Counted from the first letter of the stretch, positions 1 through 12,469 are shown. The stretch is 64,000 bases of DNA from Haemophilus haemolyticus (GCF_003493605.1 NZ_QQKA01000006.1:53563-117562); one strand, 5' to 3'. Notes: generated from the letters alone by a model not told the origin. Translations and numbers: made by a program.

Positions 1-1954
<1,954 letters not shown>

Positions 1955-1981
1955 ATTAATTGTTGAAATTGACTGATAGAG

Positions 1982-2004
1982 AAAAGGACGTTAAACGTCC
2001 TTTC
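1982..2004 (+). terminator. Rho-independent terminator after cysB
   Basis: AAAGGACGT and ACGTCCTTT form a 9-bp stem around a TAA loop, about 30 bp after the cysB stop, followed by a T-rich stretch. It lies between two converging genes (cysB + and the membrane protein -) and can serve both. Confidence 0.8.
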
Positions 2005-2010
2005 TTACTC

Positions 2011-2427
2011 TTATTGTTCATTCTGATTTTGAAGTTTTTCTTGTTTTGAATGATAAAAATAAAGATATATTAAACCAATTGGTGCAATAAAAATTGAGAA
2101 TATGAAACAAATCGCCATTGTGATTAGTTTTGTTACAAGCATTAAAGGTGCATTAATGAAAAAAACATTATCACCTAAAATATATTCGATAATACTTTCA
2201 TAAACAAATCGAGAATAAGGATATAATAATAAGCAGATTAATCCTAGGATTGTATTTGTTACAAGAATAGATATTTTCCCAGTGTGATTATATCCGTTAT
2301 AGCTTATAGCAACTATAAATATAAAGAATATTAAACCAAATAGAAATTGTCGAGTATAGTAAGCTTTTGATAATCCACCGAGGGTCTTAGATAAAAATGA
2401 CATGGTATTCCTTATTCTTGAATTCAT
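2011..2427 (-). CDS. Small hypothetical membrane protein
   Basis: I do not recognise this 138-aa protein. It has three or four hydrophobic segments: about residues 27-46 (FLFGLIFFIFIVAIS), 53-70 (ILVTNTILGLICLLLY), and 95-128, which could span once or twice. The C-terminus is polar (HSKQEKLQNQNEQ). The start is supported by TGAGGAA eight bases upstream of the ATG. It is more AT-rich than the housekeeping genes around it and lies downstream of an MFS transporter on the same strand. It is probably an inner-membrane protein, and I assign no function. Confidence 0.6.
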   Translation of the reverse strand: MNSRIRNTMSFLSKTLGGLSKAYYTRQFLFGLIFFIFIVAISYNGYNHTGKISILVTNTILGLICLLLYPYSRFVYESIIEYILGDNVFFINAPLMLVTKLITMAICFIFSIFIAPIGLIYLYFYHSKQEKLQNQNEQ

Positions 2428-2513
2428 AGTGTTCCTCAGTCTAACTTACATCATAAATAAGTGCAATTTATTTATATATAAAGGTGTATTGTGCTATTTG
2501 ATTAATGCACTTG

Positions 2514-3578
2514 TTACAATAAAAATAAATGTGGTACCAAGTTCATGATGATCACTGTCGCGATAGAAAGTAATAATCTTGATGCGCCAAAAATAAAACC
2601 ACGATTGGTGCCATTATCAAATTTCACTAATAAGTTTGCCATCGCTGTGAGGGCATATACTTCAATGACGGTAAAAATGACAAGATAGGCATAGGCGGAA
2701 AATACGGAAAGATAACGTAAGGTGATAAACCAAGGTACGATAATTCCAATAGCCAACAGAGGCGCAACCCATACTGCTTGTTTGATCGTTAAATTAATTT
2801 TTCGGGAAAAATAGCTTTGTAATAGCACGGTGAGTAAGCCATTGCCAAATAACGCTATCGGCGAATGTTCAGGCATGCCAAGTTTATTGTTAAATAAAAA
2901 AGGGAAAATGACAAAGAAAGAGCTCGCAATAGCAAGAGGTAAAAAGAGCATTAAATGCACCATGAGAAATTCTTTTGTAATAATTTCTTTGATTTGTGTA
3001 AAGCGAAATTTTACCAACGTTTGTAAGGTTTGAATTTGATAGAAAGGCTTCACCATTAAGGCGAATAATATGGCTTCCATTGAAAAACAAACCCAGATGA
3101 GTAAGTTGATATGTTCGTATTTAATAAAGGGGATAACTAAAAGCGGCGCAAACATGGATGACATGGAGGTCACTTTTAGATATTTCCCTTGCAAGCGCGT
3201 TTTTTCTTTGTATTCATCTCCAGCCAACACAAGTAAGCAGGCTTTGGCATTGGTTCCAAATAAGCAACTACCTAAACCAAAACAAGTGGTCGCAATAAGA
3301 AGCAATAAATAATTATCTGCTGCGAGAAAGAAAATATAGGCTATTACATCTAAAAAACAGCCGAGCAACATCATTTTGGCTAAACCATAGCGATCGCCCC
3401 AAATACCGGCAAGAATGGAAAGGGCTTGGTTTGAGAAAAAGAGTAGTGATAAGGAAAAGGCAATTTCGCTGTTGCTCAATCCTTTACTTTGTAGATAAAT
3501 CAGAAATACCGTTTGCACAGAAAAAAAGGCAAGGGTGGAAAAGAAACGCCGAGTAAGTAAAAGTTTTTGTAAATTCAT
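2514..3578 (-). CDS. Major facilitator superfamily transporter
   Basis: This 354-aa inner-membrane protein has about ten to twelve hydrophobic helices. The MFS motif A appears after the second helix as GIWGDRYGLAKM. The run FFSVQTVFLIYLQSKGLSNSEIA resembles the first helices of drug/metabolite exporters of the DHA1 type. It is shorter than a typical 12-helix MFS protein (about 400 aa), mainly because the central loop is short. The substrate cannot be told. It lies between prmB and a small membrane protein on the same strand. As I recall, H. influenzae Rd has cysB and prmB side by side, so this pair may be accessory here. Confidence 0.7.
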   Translation of the reverse strand: MNLQKLLLTRRFFSTLAFFSVQTVFLIYLQSKGLSNSEIAFSLSLLFFSNQALSILAGIWGDRYGLAKMMLLGCFLDVIAYIFFLAADNYLLLLIATTCFGLGSCLFGTNAKACLLVLAGDEYKEKTRLQGKYLKVTSMSSMFAPLLVIPFIKYEHINLLIWVCFSMEAILFALMVKPFYQIQTLQTLVKFRFTQIKEIITKEFLMVHLMLFLPLAIASSFFVIFPFLFNNKLGMPEHSPIALFGNGLLTVLLQSYFSRKINLTIKQAVWVAPLLAIGIIVPWFITLRYLSVFSAYAYLVIFTVIEVYALTAMANLLVKFDNGTNRGFIFGASRLLLSIATVIIMNLVPHLFLL

Positions 3579-3636
3579 AGAGTCAAATGATAAAAAAGAA
3601 AAGCACGCGTTGAATAACGCGCGCCATGAATTTTAT

Positions 3637-3675
3637 AAGTGCGGTTGAAATTGAGATTAAAATTTTACCGCACTT
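3637..3675 (-). terminator. Inverted pair of uptake signals, likely terminator after prmB
   Basis: AAGTGCGGT (3637-3645) and ACCGCACTT (3667-3675) form a 9-bp stem with a 21-nt loop directly after the prmB stop. Inverted uptake signals at gene ends commonly act as terminators in Haemophilus. The U-run is modest, so strength is uncertain. Confidence 0.6.
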
Positions 3676-3681
3676 GAAAGA

Positions 3682-4626
3682 TTAAAACAGATCGTGATAT
3701 TTCACTAAATCTTTACGCTGAATAGCAAATACGCCTAGCCCGCCATTTTTAAGTTCTACCCATTCAAATGGTACATCTGGATATTGCTCAATTAAGCTCA
3801 CCATGCTATTGCCCACTTCACATACCAACACGCCATTTTCGGTTAAGTAATCTGGCGCTTGTTTTAAAATTTGTTTGGTAATGTTTAAGCCATCTTGGCC
3901 AGAACCTAAGGCTAACTCTGGTTCAAAATGGAATTCTTCTGGCATATCGGCGAGATCTTCTTCGTCCACATAAGGTGGATTAGTCACGATAAGATCGTAT
4001 TTTTGTCCTAAAATATTTTCAAATAAGTTTGATTGAATCGGGAATACGCGATGCTCTAATTGATGGCGTGAAATGTTGATCTCCGCGACATTAAGTGCAT
4101 CAACTGATAAATCTACCGCATCTACTTCCGCATTCGGGAAAGCATAAGCACAAGCAATGGCAATACAACCACTGCCTGTGCATAGATCGAGAATATGATT
4201 CGGCTCTTGTGAAATTAAATCTTCAAAGCGATCTTGAATTAACGCACTAATTGGGGAGCGTGGAATAATGGTTCGTTCATCGACATAAAATTCGTGACCG
4301 CAGAACCAAGCACTATTTGTTAAATATGCCACTGGTACGCGTTGTTCGATTCGGGTTAATACAAGTTGAACTAGGGTTTCTTTTTCAGATGGGGTTAATC
4401 GACTGTTAAATAATTCGGTAGGTAAATCAATGGGTAAATGTAAGCCACTTAAAACGAGTTGCAGGCTTTCATCCCAAGGATTATCGTGCCCTTGCCCGAA
4501 GTAAATATCAGATCGATTGAGAATGCTATACGTCCAACGCAGAAAATCTTGGATGGTTTGCAGTTCGTTTGCAACATTATCTTCCAAGATAGTTGCAACT
4601 AATTCTTGGTTATGTGAGGTTTCCAT
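3682..4626 (-). CDS. prmB: Ribosomal protein L3 N5-glutamine methyltransferase
   Basis: PrmB methylates a glutamine of ribosomal protein L3 (Gln150 in E. coli), using S-adenosylmethionine. This 314-aa protein shows the SAM-binding motif [13 protein letters not shown] and the glutamine-binding NPPY motif in [18 protein letters not shown]. The acidic stretch after NPPY and the [17 protein letters not shown] segment favour PrmB over its paralogue PrmC. The start is chosen on the N-terminal helical region normal for PrmB. smrB is transcribed divergently 130 bp away. Confidence 0.92.
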   Translation of the reverse strand: METSHNQELVATILEDNVANELQTIQDFLRWTYSILNRSDIYFGQGHDNPWDESLQLVLSGLHLPIDLPTELFNSRLTPSEKETLVQLVLTRIEQRVPVAYLTNSAWFCGHEFYVDERTIIPRSPISALIQDRFEDLISQEPNHILDLCTGSGCIAIACAYAFPNAEVDAVDLSVDALNVAEINISRHQLEHRVFPIQSNLFENILGQKYDLIVTNPPYVDEEDLADMPEEFHFEPELALGSGQDGLNITKQILKQAPDYLTENGVLVCEVGNSMVSLIEQYPDVPFEWVELKNGGLGVFAIQRKDLVKYHDLF

Positions 4627-4755
4627 CGCATTTCTCCATAAAAGTGAGTAGAAAAGTTAGCATAAAATTCGGTATGAAAATTTGGCGTAGTTATACCACA
4701 GATGAGAATGTAGAACTATGATATGATACGCAAAATTTGAAATTAATGAGAAAAA

Positions 4756-5259
4756 ATGCAAGACGAATTTGATTTATTCCGTGCGGAAACCAAAGGCATT
4801 AAGCCAATGAAACAAGATACTTTTGTTGCCCCCCGCCAAAAACGTGATCAGAAAAAAATAGAATTGAAAGAATTACGAGCGAAAGAAGATACATTGTTCT
4901 ATTTTTCTGATGAATATGAGCCGTTACTGAATGAGCATGATGGTGTTGTGAAATATTTACGTGATGGGGAAGATTCCCATTTATTAAAACAACTTCGTCG
5001 TGGAGATTTTTCGCCAGAATTGTTTTTAGATTTACATGGTTTAACCCGTGAACAAGCTAAGCAAGAATTAGCCGCACTTTTACTGGCTTGTGAAAATGAG
5101 CATGTTGATTGTGCCAGTATCATGACGGGCTATGGCACCTTTACATTGAAAAAACAAATTCCACGTTGGCTAGTACAACATCCTAAAGTGCGGGCATTGC
5201 ATCAAGCACCAAAAGAATGGGGCGGTGAAGCCGCAATTTTGATTTTGGTTGATTTGTAA
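4756..5259 (+). CDS. smrB: Smr-domain protein SmrB (collided-ribosome mRNA endonuclease family)
   Basis: SmrB of E. coli cleaves mRNA between collided ribosomes. This 167-aa protein aligns with it end to end: the N-terminal ribosome-binding part (MQDEFDLFRAETKGIKPMKQDT), then FSDEYEPLL and LRRGDFSPELFLDLHGLT. The first catalytic motif DLHG is intact. The second motif, HGHG in E. coli (ACVMHGHGKHILKQ from memory), reads TGYG here (SIMTGYGTFTLKKQ), so its first His is Thr. The end HQAPKEWGGEAAILILVDL is typical but stops earlier than in E. coli. The family call is secure. Whether nuclease activity is normal is uncertain. Confidence 0.88.
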   Translation: MQDEFDLFRAETKGIKPMKQDTFVAPRQKRDQKKIELKELRAKEDTLFYFSDEYEPLLNEHDGVVKYLRDGEDSHLLKQLRRGDFSPELFLDLHGLTREQAKQELAALLLACENEHVDCASIMTGYGTFTLKKQIPRWLVQHPKVRALHQAPKEWGGEAAILILVDL

Positions 5260-5275
5260 AAAAACGTTATAAAAA

Positions 5276-5313
5276 ATACCGCACTTTTACTGACTGGGCA
5301 AAGTGCGGTATTT
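5276..5313. terminator. Bidirectional terminator from paired uptake signals (smrB/pta)
   Basis: ATACCGCACTTT and AAAGTGCGGTAT form a 12-bp stem, containing uptake signals at 5278-5286 and 5301-5309, followed by TTTTC. It lies between the convergent genes smrB and pta and can stop transcription both ways. Confidence 0.85.
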
Positions 5314-5334
5314 TCTTTTATGTTTTTACTTGAA

Positions 5335-7470
5335 CTATTGTGTTGCTTGAATTGCGGTTAAGGCAATGGTGTACACAATATCATCAACTAAGGCTCCACG
5401 AGATAAGTCATTGACTGGTTTACGCATACCTTGAAGCATTGGGCCAATAGACACTAAATCTGCAGAACGTTGTACTGCTTTGTAAGTGGTGTTACCCGTA
5501 TTTAAGTCAGGGAATACGAATACCGTTGCTTTACCTGCAACCGGAGAATTTGGTGCTTTAGAGCGAGCCACGTCTTCCATCACAGCTGCATCATATTGTA
5601 ATGGGCCATCGATTAATAAATCAGGGCGTTTTTCTTTCGCAATACGGGTTGCTTCTTTCACTTTTTCCACATCAGCACCGCTACCAGATGTACCCGTTGA
5701 GTAAGAAATCATCGCGACTTTTGGATCAATACCAAATGCTTTTGCAGAATCCGCAGATTGAATTGCGATTTCCGCAAGTTGTTCTGCAGTTGGATCTGGG
5801 TTTACCGCGCAGTCGCCATAAACAAGCACTTGATCTGGTAATAACATAAAGAAGATAGAAGAAACGATTGAACTACCAGGTGCAGTTTTTATGATTTGCA
5901 TTGGTGGGCGAATGGTGTTTGCAGTGGTGTGAACGGCTCCAGATACTAAACCATCTACTTCATTTGCTTCTAACATCATAGTACCAAGCACTACGGTATC
6001 TTCTAATTGTTCTCGTGCTGCGGTTTCGGTCATACCTTTCGCTTTACGTAATTCAACTAAACGATCAACATAGTTTTCACGAACATCTGCTGGGTTAATG
6101 ATTGTAATGCCTTTACCTAATTTAACACCTTGTGCTTCTGCAACACGTTGAACTGATACAGGATCTGCTAAAAGTACACATTCCGCAATGCCACGTTCTG
6201 CACAAAGTACGGCTGCTTTGATTGTACGAGGTTCATCGCCTTCAGGAAGCACAATACGTTTTTTCGCCGCACGAGCAAGTTCAGTTAATTGGAAACGGAA
6301 TGCAGGTGGGGATAAGCGAGGTAAACGGCTGGAATCTGCAACTAAATTATTGATAAAGTCAGCATTAAAGTGTTGGCTAATGTATTGTTTAATATTTTCA
6401 ACACGTTCTTTGTCATCAACAGGCACTTCAAGATTAAAACTTTGTAAACTTAATGCCGTTTGCCAAGTATTGCCTTCAATACGGAAGATCGGCAATTTTG
6501 CTTTTTCAAAAGTAGGTTGGCAAAGTTTATTAATTTGAGCATCAATTTTATAACCGCCTGTTAATAAAATACCGCCGATTTCAATACCGTTTGCAGCAGC
6601 AAGTGAAGCAGCAACAATTACATCAGGACGGTCAGCGGAGGCGACCAATAAGCTACCAGCACGGAAATGCTCAACCATATTTGGTAAACTTCTTGCGCAG
6701 AAAGTGATACCACGGATACGACGGTTAATATCTCCTTCAGTGATAATTGATGCACCTAAGTATTTCACTAAATCGATAGCGCGTGTTGCGATTAAATCTG
6801 CTGACCAAGGCACACAAGCTAATAATTTGATTGAGCTATTTGCAAATAATTTGCTCACTTCTGCTTCACATGCATGGCTATGTTGGAATGAATCAAAGAT
6901 TTCAGCAAGATCAGGGCGTGTACGACCAGATTCATCAACGGGTGCATTAAATTTGTTTACAACCACACCTAAAAGATTTGGATTGTTTTTCCCACCAAAT
7001 AGAGAGGCTGCAGCTTCTACGCGATCTTTTAATTCGGTTGGGGTTTCAGTTGCAGGTGCTGCAACTAATACGATTTCAGCATCTAATGCTTGTGCAATTT
7101 CATAGTTGATGCTATTTGCGTAACCGTGTTTTCTTGTGGGAATTAAGCCTTCAACCACAACAATATCGTTGTTTTTAGTTAATTGTTGGTGATTTGCCAC
7201 AATTTTTTCTAACAATACATCAGACTGATTTTGCCCAATTAATGATTCTGCTACGCTTAACATAAACGGTTCAGAAGTTTCAAGGCTAGTGCTAGTGCGA
7301 ATAATAGAAGTTGTGCGATCCAATTTATCTTCGCCAGTGCTTGGTTGAGAAACTGGTTTCATAAAACCAACTTTTGCGCCTTTTTGTTCAAGAGAATGGA
7401 TTAATCCCAGACTAATGCTAGTTAAACCCACGCCTGTGCTTACAGGGATAAGGATAATCGTGCGAGACAT
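5335..7470 (-). CDS. pta: Phosphate acetyltransferase (long form)
   Basis: Pta interconverts acetyl-CoA and acetyl phosphate in the overflow acetate pathway with AckA. At 711 aa it is the long enterobacterial type (E. coli 714). The N-terminal P-loop-like domain starts [15 protein letters not shown], a DRTGG-type domain lies in the middle, and the catalytic PTA_PTB domain begins near residue 405 ([16 protein letters not shown]) and contains [12 protein letters not shown]. It lies downstream of ackA on the same strand, but a hairpin separates them. Start ATG at 7470. Confidence 0.96.
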   Translation of the reverse strand: MSRTIILIPVSTGVGLTSISLGLIHSLEQKGAKVGFMKPVSQPSTGEDKLDRTTSIIRTSTSLETSEPFMLSVAESLIGQNQSDVLLEKIVANHQQLTKNNDIVVVEGLIPTRKHGYANSINYEIAQALDAEIVLVAAPATETPTELKDRVEAAASLFGGKNNPNLLGVVVNKFNAPVDESGRTRPDLAEIFDSFQHSHACEAEVSKLFANSSIKLLACVPWSADLIATRAIDLVKYLGASIITEGDINRRIRGITFCARSLPNMVEHFRAGSLLVASADRPDVIVAASLAAANGIEIGGILLTGGYKIDAQINKLCQPTFEKAKLPIFRIEGNTWQTALSLQSFNLEVPVDDKERVENIKQYISQHFNADFINNLVADSSRLPRLSPPAFRFQLTELARAAKKRIVLPEGDEPRTIKAAVLCAERGIAECVLLADPVSVQRVAEAQGVKLGKGITIINPADVRENYVDRLVELRKAKGMTETAAREQLEDTVVLGTMMLEANEVDGLVSGAVHTTANTIRPPMQIIKTAPGSSIVSSIFFMLLPDQVLVYGDCAVNPDPTAEQLAEIAIQSADSAKAFGIDPKVAMISYSTGTSGSGADVEKVKEATRIAKEKRPDLLIDGPLQYDAAVMEDVARSKAPNSPVAGKATVFVFPDLNTGNTTYKAVQRSADLVSIGPMLQGMRKPVNDLSRGALVDDIVYTIALTAIQATQ

Positions 7471-7506
7471 AGTTAAACCTTAATGTATATATGTTATAAA
7501 TAAAAA

Positions 7507-7525
7507 CTGCCGAAAAATTCGGCAG
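7507..7525 (-). terminator. Hairpin after ackA, attenuating read-through to pta
   Basis: CTGCCGAA and TTCGGCAG form an 8-bp stem that on the minus strand is followed by TTTTTA. It sits 13 bp after the ackA stop and before pta, so pta depends on read-through or on its own promoter. Confidence 0.75.
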
Positions 7526-7537
7526 CTTGTTGTTAAA

Positions 7538-8743
7538 TTAGAAACAAAGTTTAGCGGTATCTTGTGCAATAACTAATTCTTCATTAGTTGGAAGAACAAT
7601 CGCTTTAAATGCTGAATCATCAGTGGTGATTACGCCATCTTTACCGAAACGAGCAGCAAGATTGCGTTCGTTATCCACTTTAATACCAAATAATTTCAAG
7701 TGATTTAATGCTAATTCACGAACGTGTGCTGAGTTCTCACCAATACCACCCGTGAAAGCAATCGCATCTAAGTGATCATCACCTAATACAGCCATATAAG
7801 CACCAATGTATTTCGCTAAACGATAGCTATAAACATTTAAAGCGCGTTTTGCTTCTGGTTTAGATGCGTCATCGTAGTTATCTTCAGCATAACGGCAGTC
7901 GCTTGTTACTTCAGTTAAACCTAAAAGACCTGATTTTTTCACTAAAGTCTCTTCGATTTGTTCCATAGACATACCTAAAGTTTTGTATAGGTAGAATACG
8001 ATTGCAGGGTCGATATCACCACAACGAGTGCCCATGACTAAACCTTCTAACGGAGTTAAGCCCATTGATGTATCGATACATTTACCGTTACGCACAACAG
8101 AAACAGAACCACCGTTACCTAAGTGACAAATAATCGTATTGACTTGGTCTGCAGGTTTACCTACATATTCAGCGACTTCACGAGAAACGAAGTAGTGGCT
8201 AGTGCCGTGTGCACCGTAGCGACGAACGCCATGTTCTTTATATAAAGAGTATGGAAGGGCATAAAGGAATGCTTCTTCAGGCATGGTTTGGTGGAATGCC
8301 GTATCAAAAACTACCACGTTTTTATCTTTTAAGTGCGGGAATGCGTTGAATGCTTCTCTAATACCGATTAAGTGCGCTGGATTGTGAAGTGGTGCAAATT
8401 GTGCAGCATCTTCAATACCTTTAACGACTTCATCAGTTACGATAACAGATTGAGTGTATTTTTCACCACCATGTACGATACGGTGACCAATTGCCGCGAT
8501 AGAGTTTTTAAGCTCATCTGTCATGATATTAGACGCGATAAAGTTAAGCGCTTCAGTATGAGCTGCGCCTGCGCCTAAATCTGCGTTACCTTTCTCACCA
8601 TTGAGTTTCCATTTGATACGCGCTTCTGGTAAGAAAAATGCTTCCGCTAAGCCGGATAATTTTTCTTCACCTGTTGCAGGATCAAGAATTGCAAATTTTA
8701 GTGAAGAACTACCACAGTTAAGGATAAGAACAAGTTTTGACAT
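7538..8743 (-). CDS. ackA: Acetate kinase
   Basis: AckA turns acetyl phosphate and ADP into acetate and ATP. The family motifs are all visible: [11 protein letters not shown] at the N-terminus, [52 protein letters not shown] and FTGGIGENS. The frame is open 30 codons further upstream, but the family start is [14 protein letters not shown], which puts the ATG at 8743 and gives 401 aa. A GGG-rich Shine-Dalgarno lies just upstream. The order ackA then pta is the same as in E. coli. Confidence 0.96.
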   Translation of the reverse strand: MSKLVLILNCGSSSLKFAILDPATGEEKLSGLAEAFFLPEARIKWKLNGEKGNADLGAGAAHTEALNFIASNIMTDELKNSIAAIGHRIVHGGEKYTQSVIVTDEVVKGIEDAAQFAPLHNPAHLIGIREAFNAFPHLKDKNVVVFDTAFHQTMPEEAFLYALPYSLYKEHGVRRYGAHGTSHYFVSREVAEYVGKPADQVNTIICHLGNGGSVSVVRNGKCIDTSMGLTPLEGLVMGTRCGDIDPAIVFYLYKTLGMSMEQIEETLVKKSGLLGLTEVTSDCRYAEDNYDDASKPEAKRALNVYSYRLAKYIGAYMAVLGDDHLDAIAFTGGIGENSAHVRELALNHLKLFGIKVDNERNLAARFGKDGVITTDDSAFKAIVLPTNEELVIAQDTAKLCF

Positions 8744-8904
8744 GGGAACCCTATATTTGATTAAAGTTAATGGAAATCCACCTTGTAGATGGACTGTAAA
8801 AATCTGGCATAGGATACACCTTTTGACAAACAAAATAAATTCATCTCAGCATAAAAAGACAACGATTTATGGAACTTTTTGAAAAATTAAACTTTTTCAG
8901 TAAG

Positions 8905-8934
8905 GTGACAATTTCAGGAAAACTGGGGTATGAT
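8905..8934 (+). promoter_or_regulatory. Candidate sigma-70 promoter for yfbV
   Basis: GTGACA and TATGAT are separated by 18 bp, about 30 bp upstream of the yfbV start, in the divergent gap with ackA. This is a sequence match only. Confidence 0.45.
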
Positions 8935-8963
8935 AAGTGCTGTTGTTTTTTAAAGGTGTTTTT

Positions 8964-9407
8964 ATGGTATTTTTTTCCATTTTAAAACAGGGACAAATTT
9001 ATCTTAATACTTGGCCGCAGGAGGCTAAGTTAGGGGTTATTTTCCCTGAAAACCGCATTATGAAAGCCACGAATTTTGCACAAAAATTCATGCCCTTTGT
9101 TGCTGTATTTGCAGTGGTGTGGCAACAGATTTATGCAAAAAATGATTTGATGGCCTTTTCTATTGCAATTTTGACCGCACTTTTTGCCTTGCTTATTCCT
9201 TTTCAAGGTCTTTATTGGCTTGGCAAGCGTGCGAATTCGCCATTAGAAAATCAAAGTGCGGTATGGTTTTATGATATTTGCGAACGCTTAAAACAACGAC
9301 ATGAACCCTTGCCTTTTGTGCAAGATCAACCGACATACCAACATTTAGCAGAAGTCTTAAAGAAAGCTCAAAGCAAATTTGAACGTGCTTTTTGGCAGGA
9401 AATTTAG
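8964..9407 (+). CDS. yfbV: UPF0208 membrane protein YfbV
   Basis: This 147-aa inner-membrane protein has two central hydrophobic helices (about residues 45-62 and 68-86). It aligns with E. coli YfbV across its length: [52 protein letters not shown] and the closing [16 protein letters not shown]. The ATG at 8964 is preferred to 8937 because AAAGG lies at the right distance and the homologous N-terminus begins there. In E. coli yfbV is also next to ackA. Family members influence chromosome-domain organisation (Ter region), but the biochemical role is unclear. Confidence 0.88.
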   Translation: MVFFSILKQGQIYLNTWPQEAKLGVIFPENRIMKATNFAQKFMPFVAVFAVVWQQIYAKNDLMAFSIAILTALFALLIPFQGLYWLGKRANSPLENQSAVWFYDICERLKQRHEPLPFVQDQPTYQHLAEVLKKAQSKFERAFWQEI

Positions 9408-9410
9408 TTT

Positions 9411-9426
9411 ACGCAAACGTTTTCTT
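9411..9426 (+). promoter_or_regulatory. PurR operator of the cvpA-purF operon
   Basis: ACGCAAACGTTTTCTT matches the PurR box consensus ACGCAAACGTTTNCNT. As I recall, it equals the E. coli purF operator. It lies 68 bp upstream of the cvpA start. PurR with hypoxanthine or guanine should repress this operon. Confidence 0.88.
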
Positions 9427-9493
9427 TTTAGCTTTATTTTTGTAGAATACCTCGGTCGTTTTAAACGGCCGTTTTTCATTGAGAGATTTTTTA

Positions 9494-9985
9494 ATGATCG
9501 ATTACATTATTATTGGCATTATCGCTTTTTCCATTCTTGTCAGTTTATTACGCGGTTTTGTGCGCGAAGTGCTTTCACTCGGTAGCTGGGTTGTAGCATT
9601 TATTGTAGCAAGTCAGTTCTATCCTTATCTTGCCGCTTATCTTACGCAAATTGAATCAATGTATATTCGTAATGGAACCGCAATCGGGATTTTATTTGTA
9701 CTGACTTTAATCGTGGGTGCCATAGTAAATTATGTGGTTAGTCAATTAGTAGATAAGACGGGTTTAAGTGGCACAGATCGTGTGTTAGGTGCGGCTTTTG
9801 GTTTAGTGCGCGGTGCACTGATTGTCGCTGCGTTATTATTTTTCATGGATACTTTTACCAATTTTGAACAAACTGATTGGTGGAAAGAATCTCAATTAAT
9901 ACCGCACTTTGGTTTTATTATTGAATGGTTCTTTCAGCAACTTCAGGCGAGTTCAAGTTTTTTAACTCCAACGCTTAATCAATAA
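9494..9985 (+). CDS. cvpA: CvpA family membrane protein
   Basis: CvpA is a four-helix inner-membrane protein first known for colicin V production and later linked to envelope homeostasis. This 163-aa protein matches E. coli CvpA closely: [52 protein letters not shown] and [20 protein letters not shown]. The ATG at 9494 is chosen over 9479 because family members begin at MIDY or MVWIDY. It is followed by purF after 10 bp, as in E. coli, behind a PurR box. Confidence 0.93.
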   Translation: MIDYIIIGIIAFSILVSLLRGFVREVLSLGSWVVAFIVASQFYPYLAAYLTQIESMYIRNGTAIGILFVLTLIVGAIVNYVVSQLVDKTGLSGTDRVLGAAFGLVRGALIVAALLFFMDTFTNFEQTDWWKESQLIPHFGFIIEWFFQQLQASSSFLTPTLNQ

Positions 9986-9995
9986 GGAACACAAA

Positions 9996-11513
9996 ATGTG
10001 TGGTATTGTCGGTATTGTTAGCCAAAGTCCGGTTAATGAATCTATTTATGCAGCATTAACTCTTTTGCAACATCGTGGGCAAGATGCTGCGGGCATTGTG
10101 ACGCTTGACGATGAAAATCGTTTCCGCTTACGTAAAGCTAACGGTTTAGTGAGTGATGTGTTCCGTCAAGAACATATGCTACGGTTGCAGGGAAATGCTG
10201 GATTAGGGCATGTTCGCTATCCTACAGCGGGGAGTTCTAGCGTCTCAGAGGCGCAGCCTTTTTATGTGAATTCCCCCTATGGTGTCACTTTGGTGCATAA
10301 CGGCAACTTAACCAACTCAGTGGAGTTAAAAGAAAAAGTCTTTAAAACAGCCCGCCGCCATGTAAACACGAATTCAGATTCCGAACTTCTTCTTAATATT
10401 CTCGCTAACCATCTCGATCATATTTCTCAAGCTCACCTTGACCCACAAGATATTTTCTATGCCGTTCGTAAAACTCACAACGATGTGCGAGGTGCTTATG
10501 CTTGTTTAGCGATGATTATTGGGCATGGCATGGTTGCGTTTCGTGATCCTTTTGGTATTCGTCCTTTAGTGTTGGGTAAACGCGAAGAAAATGGCAAAAC
10601 TGAGTATATGTTTGCCTCTGAAACAGTAGCCTTAGATATTGTGGGTTTTGACTTTGTTCGTGATATTGCCCCGGGTGAAGCCGTTTATGTGACGTTTGAT
10701 GGCGAGCTTTATTCGCAACAATGTGCTGAAAGTGCGGTGTTAAATCCTTGTATTTTTGAGTATGTTTATTTTGCACGCCCAGATTCAACGATTGATGGCG
10801 TCTCTGTTTATGCTGCACGTGTTCACATGGGCGAAAAACTCGGACAAAAAATTGCAAAAGAATGGGCGGATGAAATTGATAATATTGATGTGGTGATTCC
10901 CGTTCCTGAAACCTCCACAGATATTGCGTTACAAATAGCTCGTGTACTAGGGAAACCTTATCGCCAAGGATTTGTGAAAAATCGCTATGTTGGTCGTACG
11001 TTTATTATGCCAGGACAAGCACAGCGTATTAGTTCTGTTCGTCGCAAATTGAATACCATCAAAGCTGAATTTAAAGATAAAAACGTTTTATTGGTGGACG
11101 ATTCTATCGTTCGCGGTACAACCTCTGAGCAAATTGTTGAAATGACTCGCTCAGCTGGTGCGAAGAAAATTTACTTTGCCTCTGCAGCTCCAGAAATTCG
11201 TTATCCGAATGTATATGGTATTGATATGCCGAGCCGTGATGAACTGATCGCTTACGGTCGAAATGTTGATGAAATTGCGCATTTGATTGGCGTAGATAAA
11301 CTAATTTTCCAAGATCTGACCGCACTTACTGAATCTGTTCAGTTAGAAAATCCAGCTATTCAAGGATTTGATTGTTCAGTGTTCACAGGCGAATATATTA
11401 CAGGCGACATCACGCCAGAATATTTAGAGAAAATCGCAAGTCAACGGAACGATAGTGCAAAGAAAAAACGTGAAAAACAAGCATCTAATCTTGAAATTTA
11501 TAATGAACAATAA
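9996..11513 (+). CDS. purF: Amidophosphoribosyltransferase
   Basis: PurF carries out the first committed step of purine synthesis: glutamine plus PRPP gives 5-phosphoribosylamine. At 505 aa it has the E. coli length. It begins MCGIVGIV, and Cys2 becomes the N-terminal nucleophile of the glutaminase domain after Met removal. HNGNLTN and [14 protein letters not shown] are glutaminase motifs. The PRPP-binding loop is [18 protein letters not shown]. There is no propeptide, as in the enterobacterial type. It is co-transcribed with cvpA and controlled by the PurR box at 9411. Confidence 0.97.
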   Translation: MCGIVGIVSQSPVNESIYAALTLLQHRGQDAAGIVTLDDENRFRLRKANGLVSDVFRQEHMLRLQGNAGLGHVRYPTAGSSSVSEAQPFYVNSPYGVTLVHNGNLTNSVELKEKVFKTARRHVNTNSDSELLLNILANHLDHISQAHLDPQDIFYAVRKTHNDVRGAYACLAMIIGHGMVAFRDPFGIRPLVLGKREENGKTEYMFASETVALDIVGFDFVRDIAPGEAVYVTFDGELYSQQCAESAVLNPCIFEYVYFARPDSTIDGVSVYAARVHMGEKLGQKIAKEWADEIDNIDVVIPVPETSTDIALQIARVLGKPYRQGFVKNRYVGRTFIMPGQAQRISSVRRKLNTIKAEFKDKNVLLVDDSIVRGTTSEQIVEMTRSAGAKKIYFASAAPEIRYPNVYGIDMPSRDELIAYGRNVDEIAHLIGVDKLIFQDLTALTESVQLENPAIQGFDCSVFTGEYITGDITPEYLEKIASQRNDSAKKKREKQASNLEIYNEQ

Positions 11514-11547
11514 ATGGCGATAAGGCGAGATATTTAGTCCGATAAAA

Positions 11548-11580
11548 ATCACCGCATTAAAAAAGTGCGGTGATTTTTTT
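11548..11580. terminator. Terminator after purF containing an uptake signal
   Basis: ATCACCGCA and TGCGGTGAT form a 9-bp stem followed by seven T's. It lies between the convergent genes purF and yfcH and overlaps the last codons of yfcH. Confidence 0.85.
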
Positions 11581-12469
11581 ATTTGTTTTTTAGGATATCT
11601 TTTAGATAGTTTTCGCAATCAGAATATTGAAATTGGAATCCTGCGTTGAGTAATTTTTCAGGCACCACATTTTGGCTTTCGAGTAATAGATTCGCTCGTT
11701 CGCCAAGAATGAAATGTAATAGCCATTTTGGAATGATTGCAAAGGCAGGACGTTTTAATATTCGAGCCAAAGTGCGGTTAAATTTATGTTGTTTTATGGG
11801 ATTCGGGGCGGTGAAGTTAAATGAGCCTTGGCACTCTGAATGATCGAGTAAAAATAAAATGCCATTGACCATATCTTCCAAAGCAATCCAGGGAAAATAT
11901 TGCTCTCCATTGCCCAGTTTTCCGCCAAGTCCCCATTTGTATAAAGGCAACATTTTAGCAAGTGCGCCTCCTTTCTTAGAAAAGACCATGCCTGTTCGAA
12001 TCAAACAAACCCTCGCATTAGCTTGTCGCGCAATATTTTCCCAATCTTGGCATAATTGTGCGGTGAAGGTTTTTGCTGTTTTGCTTGTTTCGGTAATTTT
12101 TTGTTCGTCTTGATCGCCGTAAATTCCAGTCGCTGAACCTGAAATAAAAATAGGGTGTTGCTGATATTGATTAATGAATTTAACCAGTTGGCTAGTGAGG
12201 CTTAAACGACTTTCTCGTAAAATAGATTTCTGATTTTTCGTCCAAGCTTTATGAAAAATCGGCTCACCAGCAAGATTGATGATGGCATCAAACTGTTCTT
12301 GTAAATTGAGTTCTGAAAGTGCGGTAATAAATTTGATGTTTTTTTGCTTTAAGATAGTGTGCGGCGTACTTGAGCGCGTTAAGATCGTCACTTGTTCATT
12401 GCGTAGGCAGAACTGTTCAACAAGTGCTTTGCCGATAAGTCCCGTGCCTCCAGTTAATAAAATATTCAT
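11579..12469 (-). CDS. yfcH: SDR-type NAD(P)-binding epimerase family protein YfcH
   Basis: This 296-aa protein belongs to the TIGR01777/SDR39U1 family of atypical short-chain dehydrogenases. The Rossmann motif [11 protein letters not shown] is at the N-terminus. Other family signatures are [42 protein letters not shown] and [17 protein letters not shown], and the C-terminal DUF1731 region is present. The substrate is unknown. Its start codon overlaps the argR stop, so the two are translationally linked. Its C-terminal codons run into the purF terminator. Confidence 0.85.
   Translation of the reverse strand: MNILLTGGTGLIGKALVEQFCLRNEQVTILTRSSTPHTILKQKNIKFITALSELNLQEQFDAIINLAGEPIFHKAWTKNQKSILRESRLSLTSQLVKFINQYQQHPIFISGSATGIYGDQDEQKITETSKTAKTFTAQLCQDWENIARQANARVCLIRTGMVFSKKGGALAKMLPLYKWGLGGKLGNGEQYFPWIALEDMVNGILFLLDHSECQGSFNFTAPNPIKQHKFNRTLARILKRPAFAIIPKWLLHFILGERANLLLESQNVVPEKLLNAGFQFQYSDCENYLKDILKNK

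Noticed and set aside
6188..7105. Two open frames over 100 codons antisense to pta
   Set aside because: Both follow the codon pattern of pta on the other strand and resemble no protein.
8744..8833. 30-codon N-terminal extension of AckA
   Set aside because: The family start [14 protein letters not shown] and the Shine-Dalgarno place the start at 8743.
10516..10857. 113-codon open frame antisense to purF
   Set aside because: It lies within a conserved enzyme gene, has low-complexity His/Gln-rich content and no ribosome-binding site.
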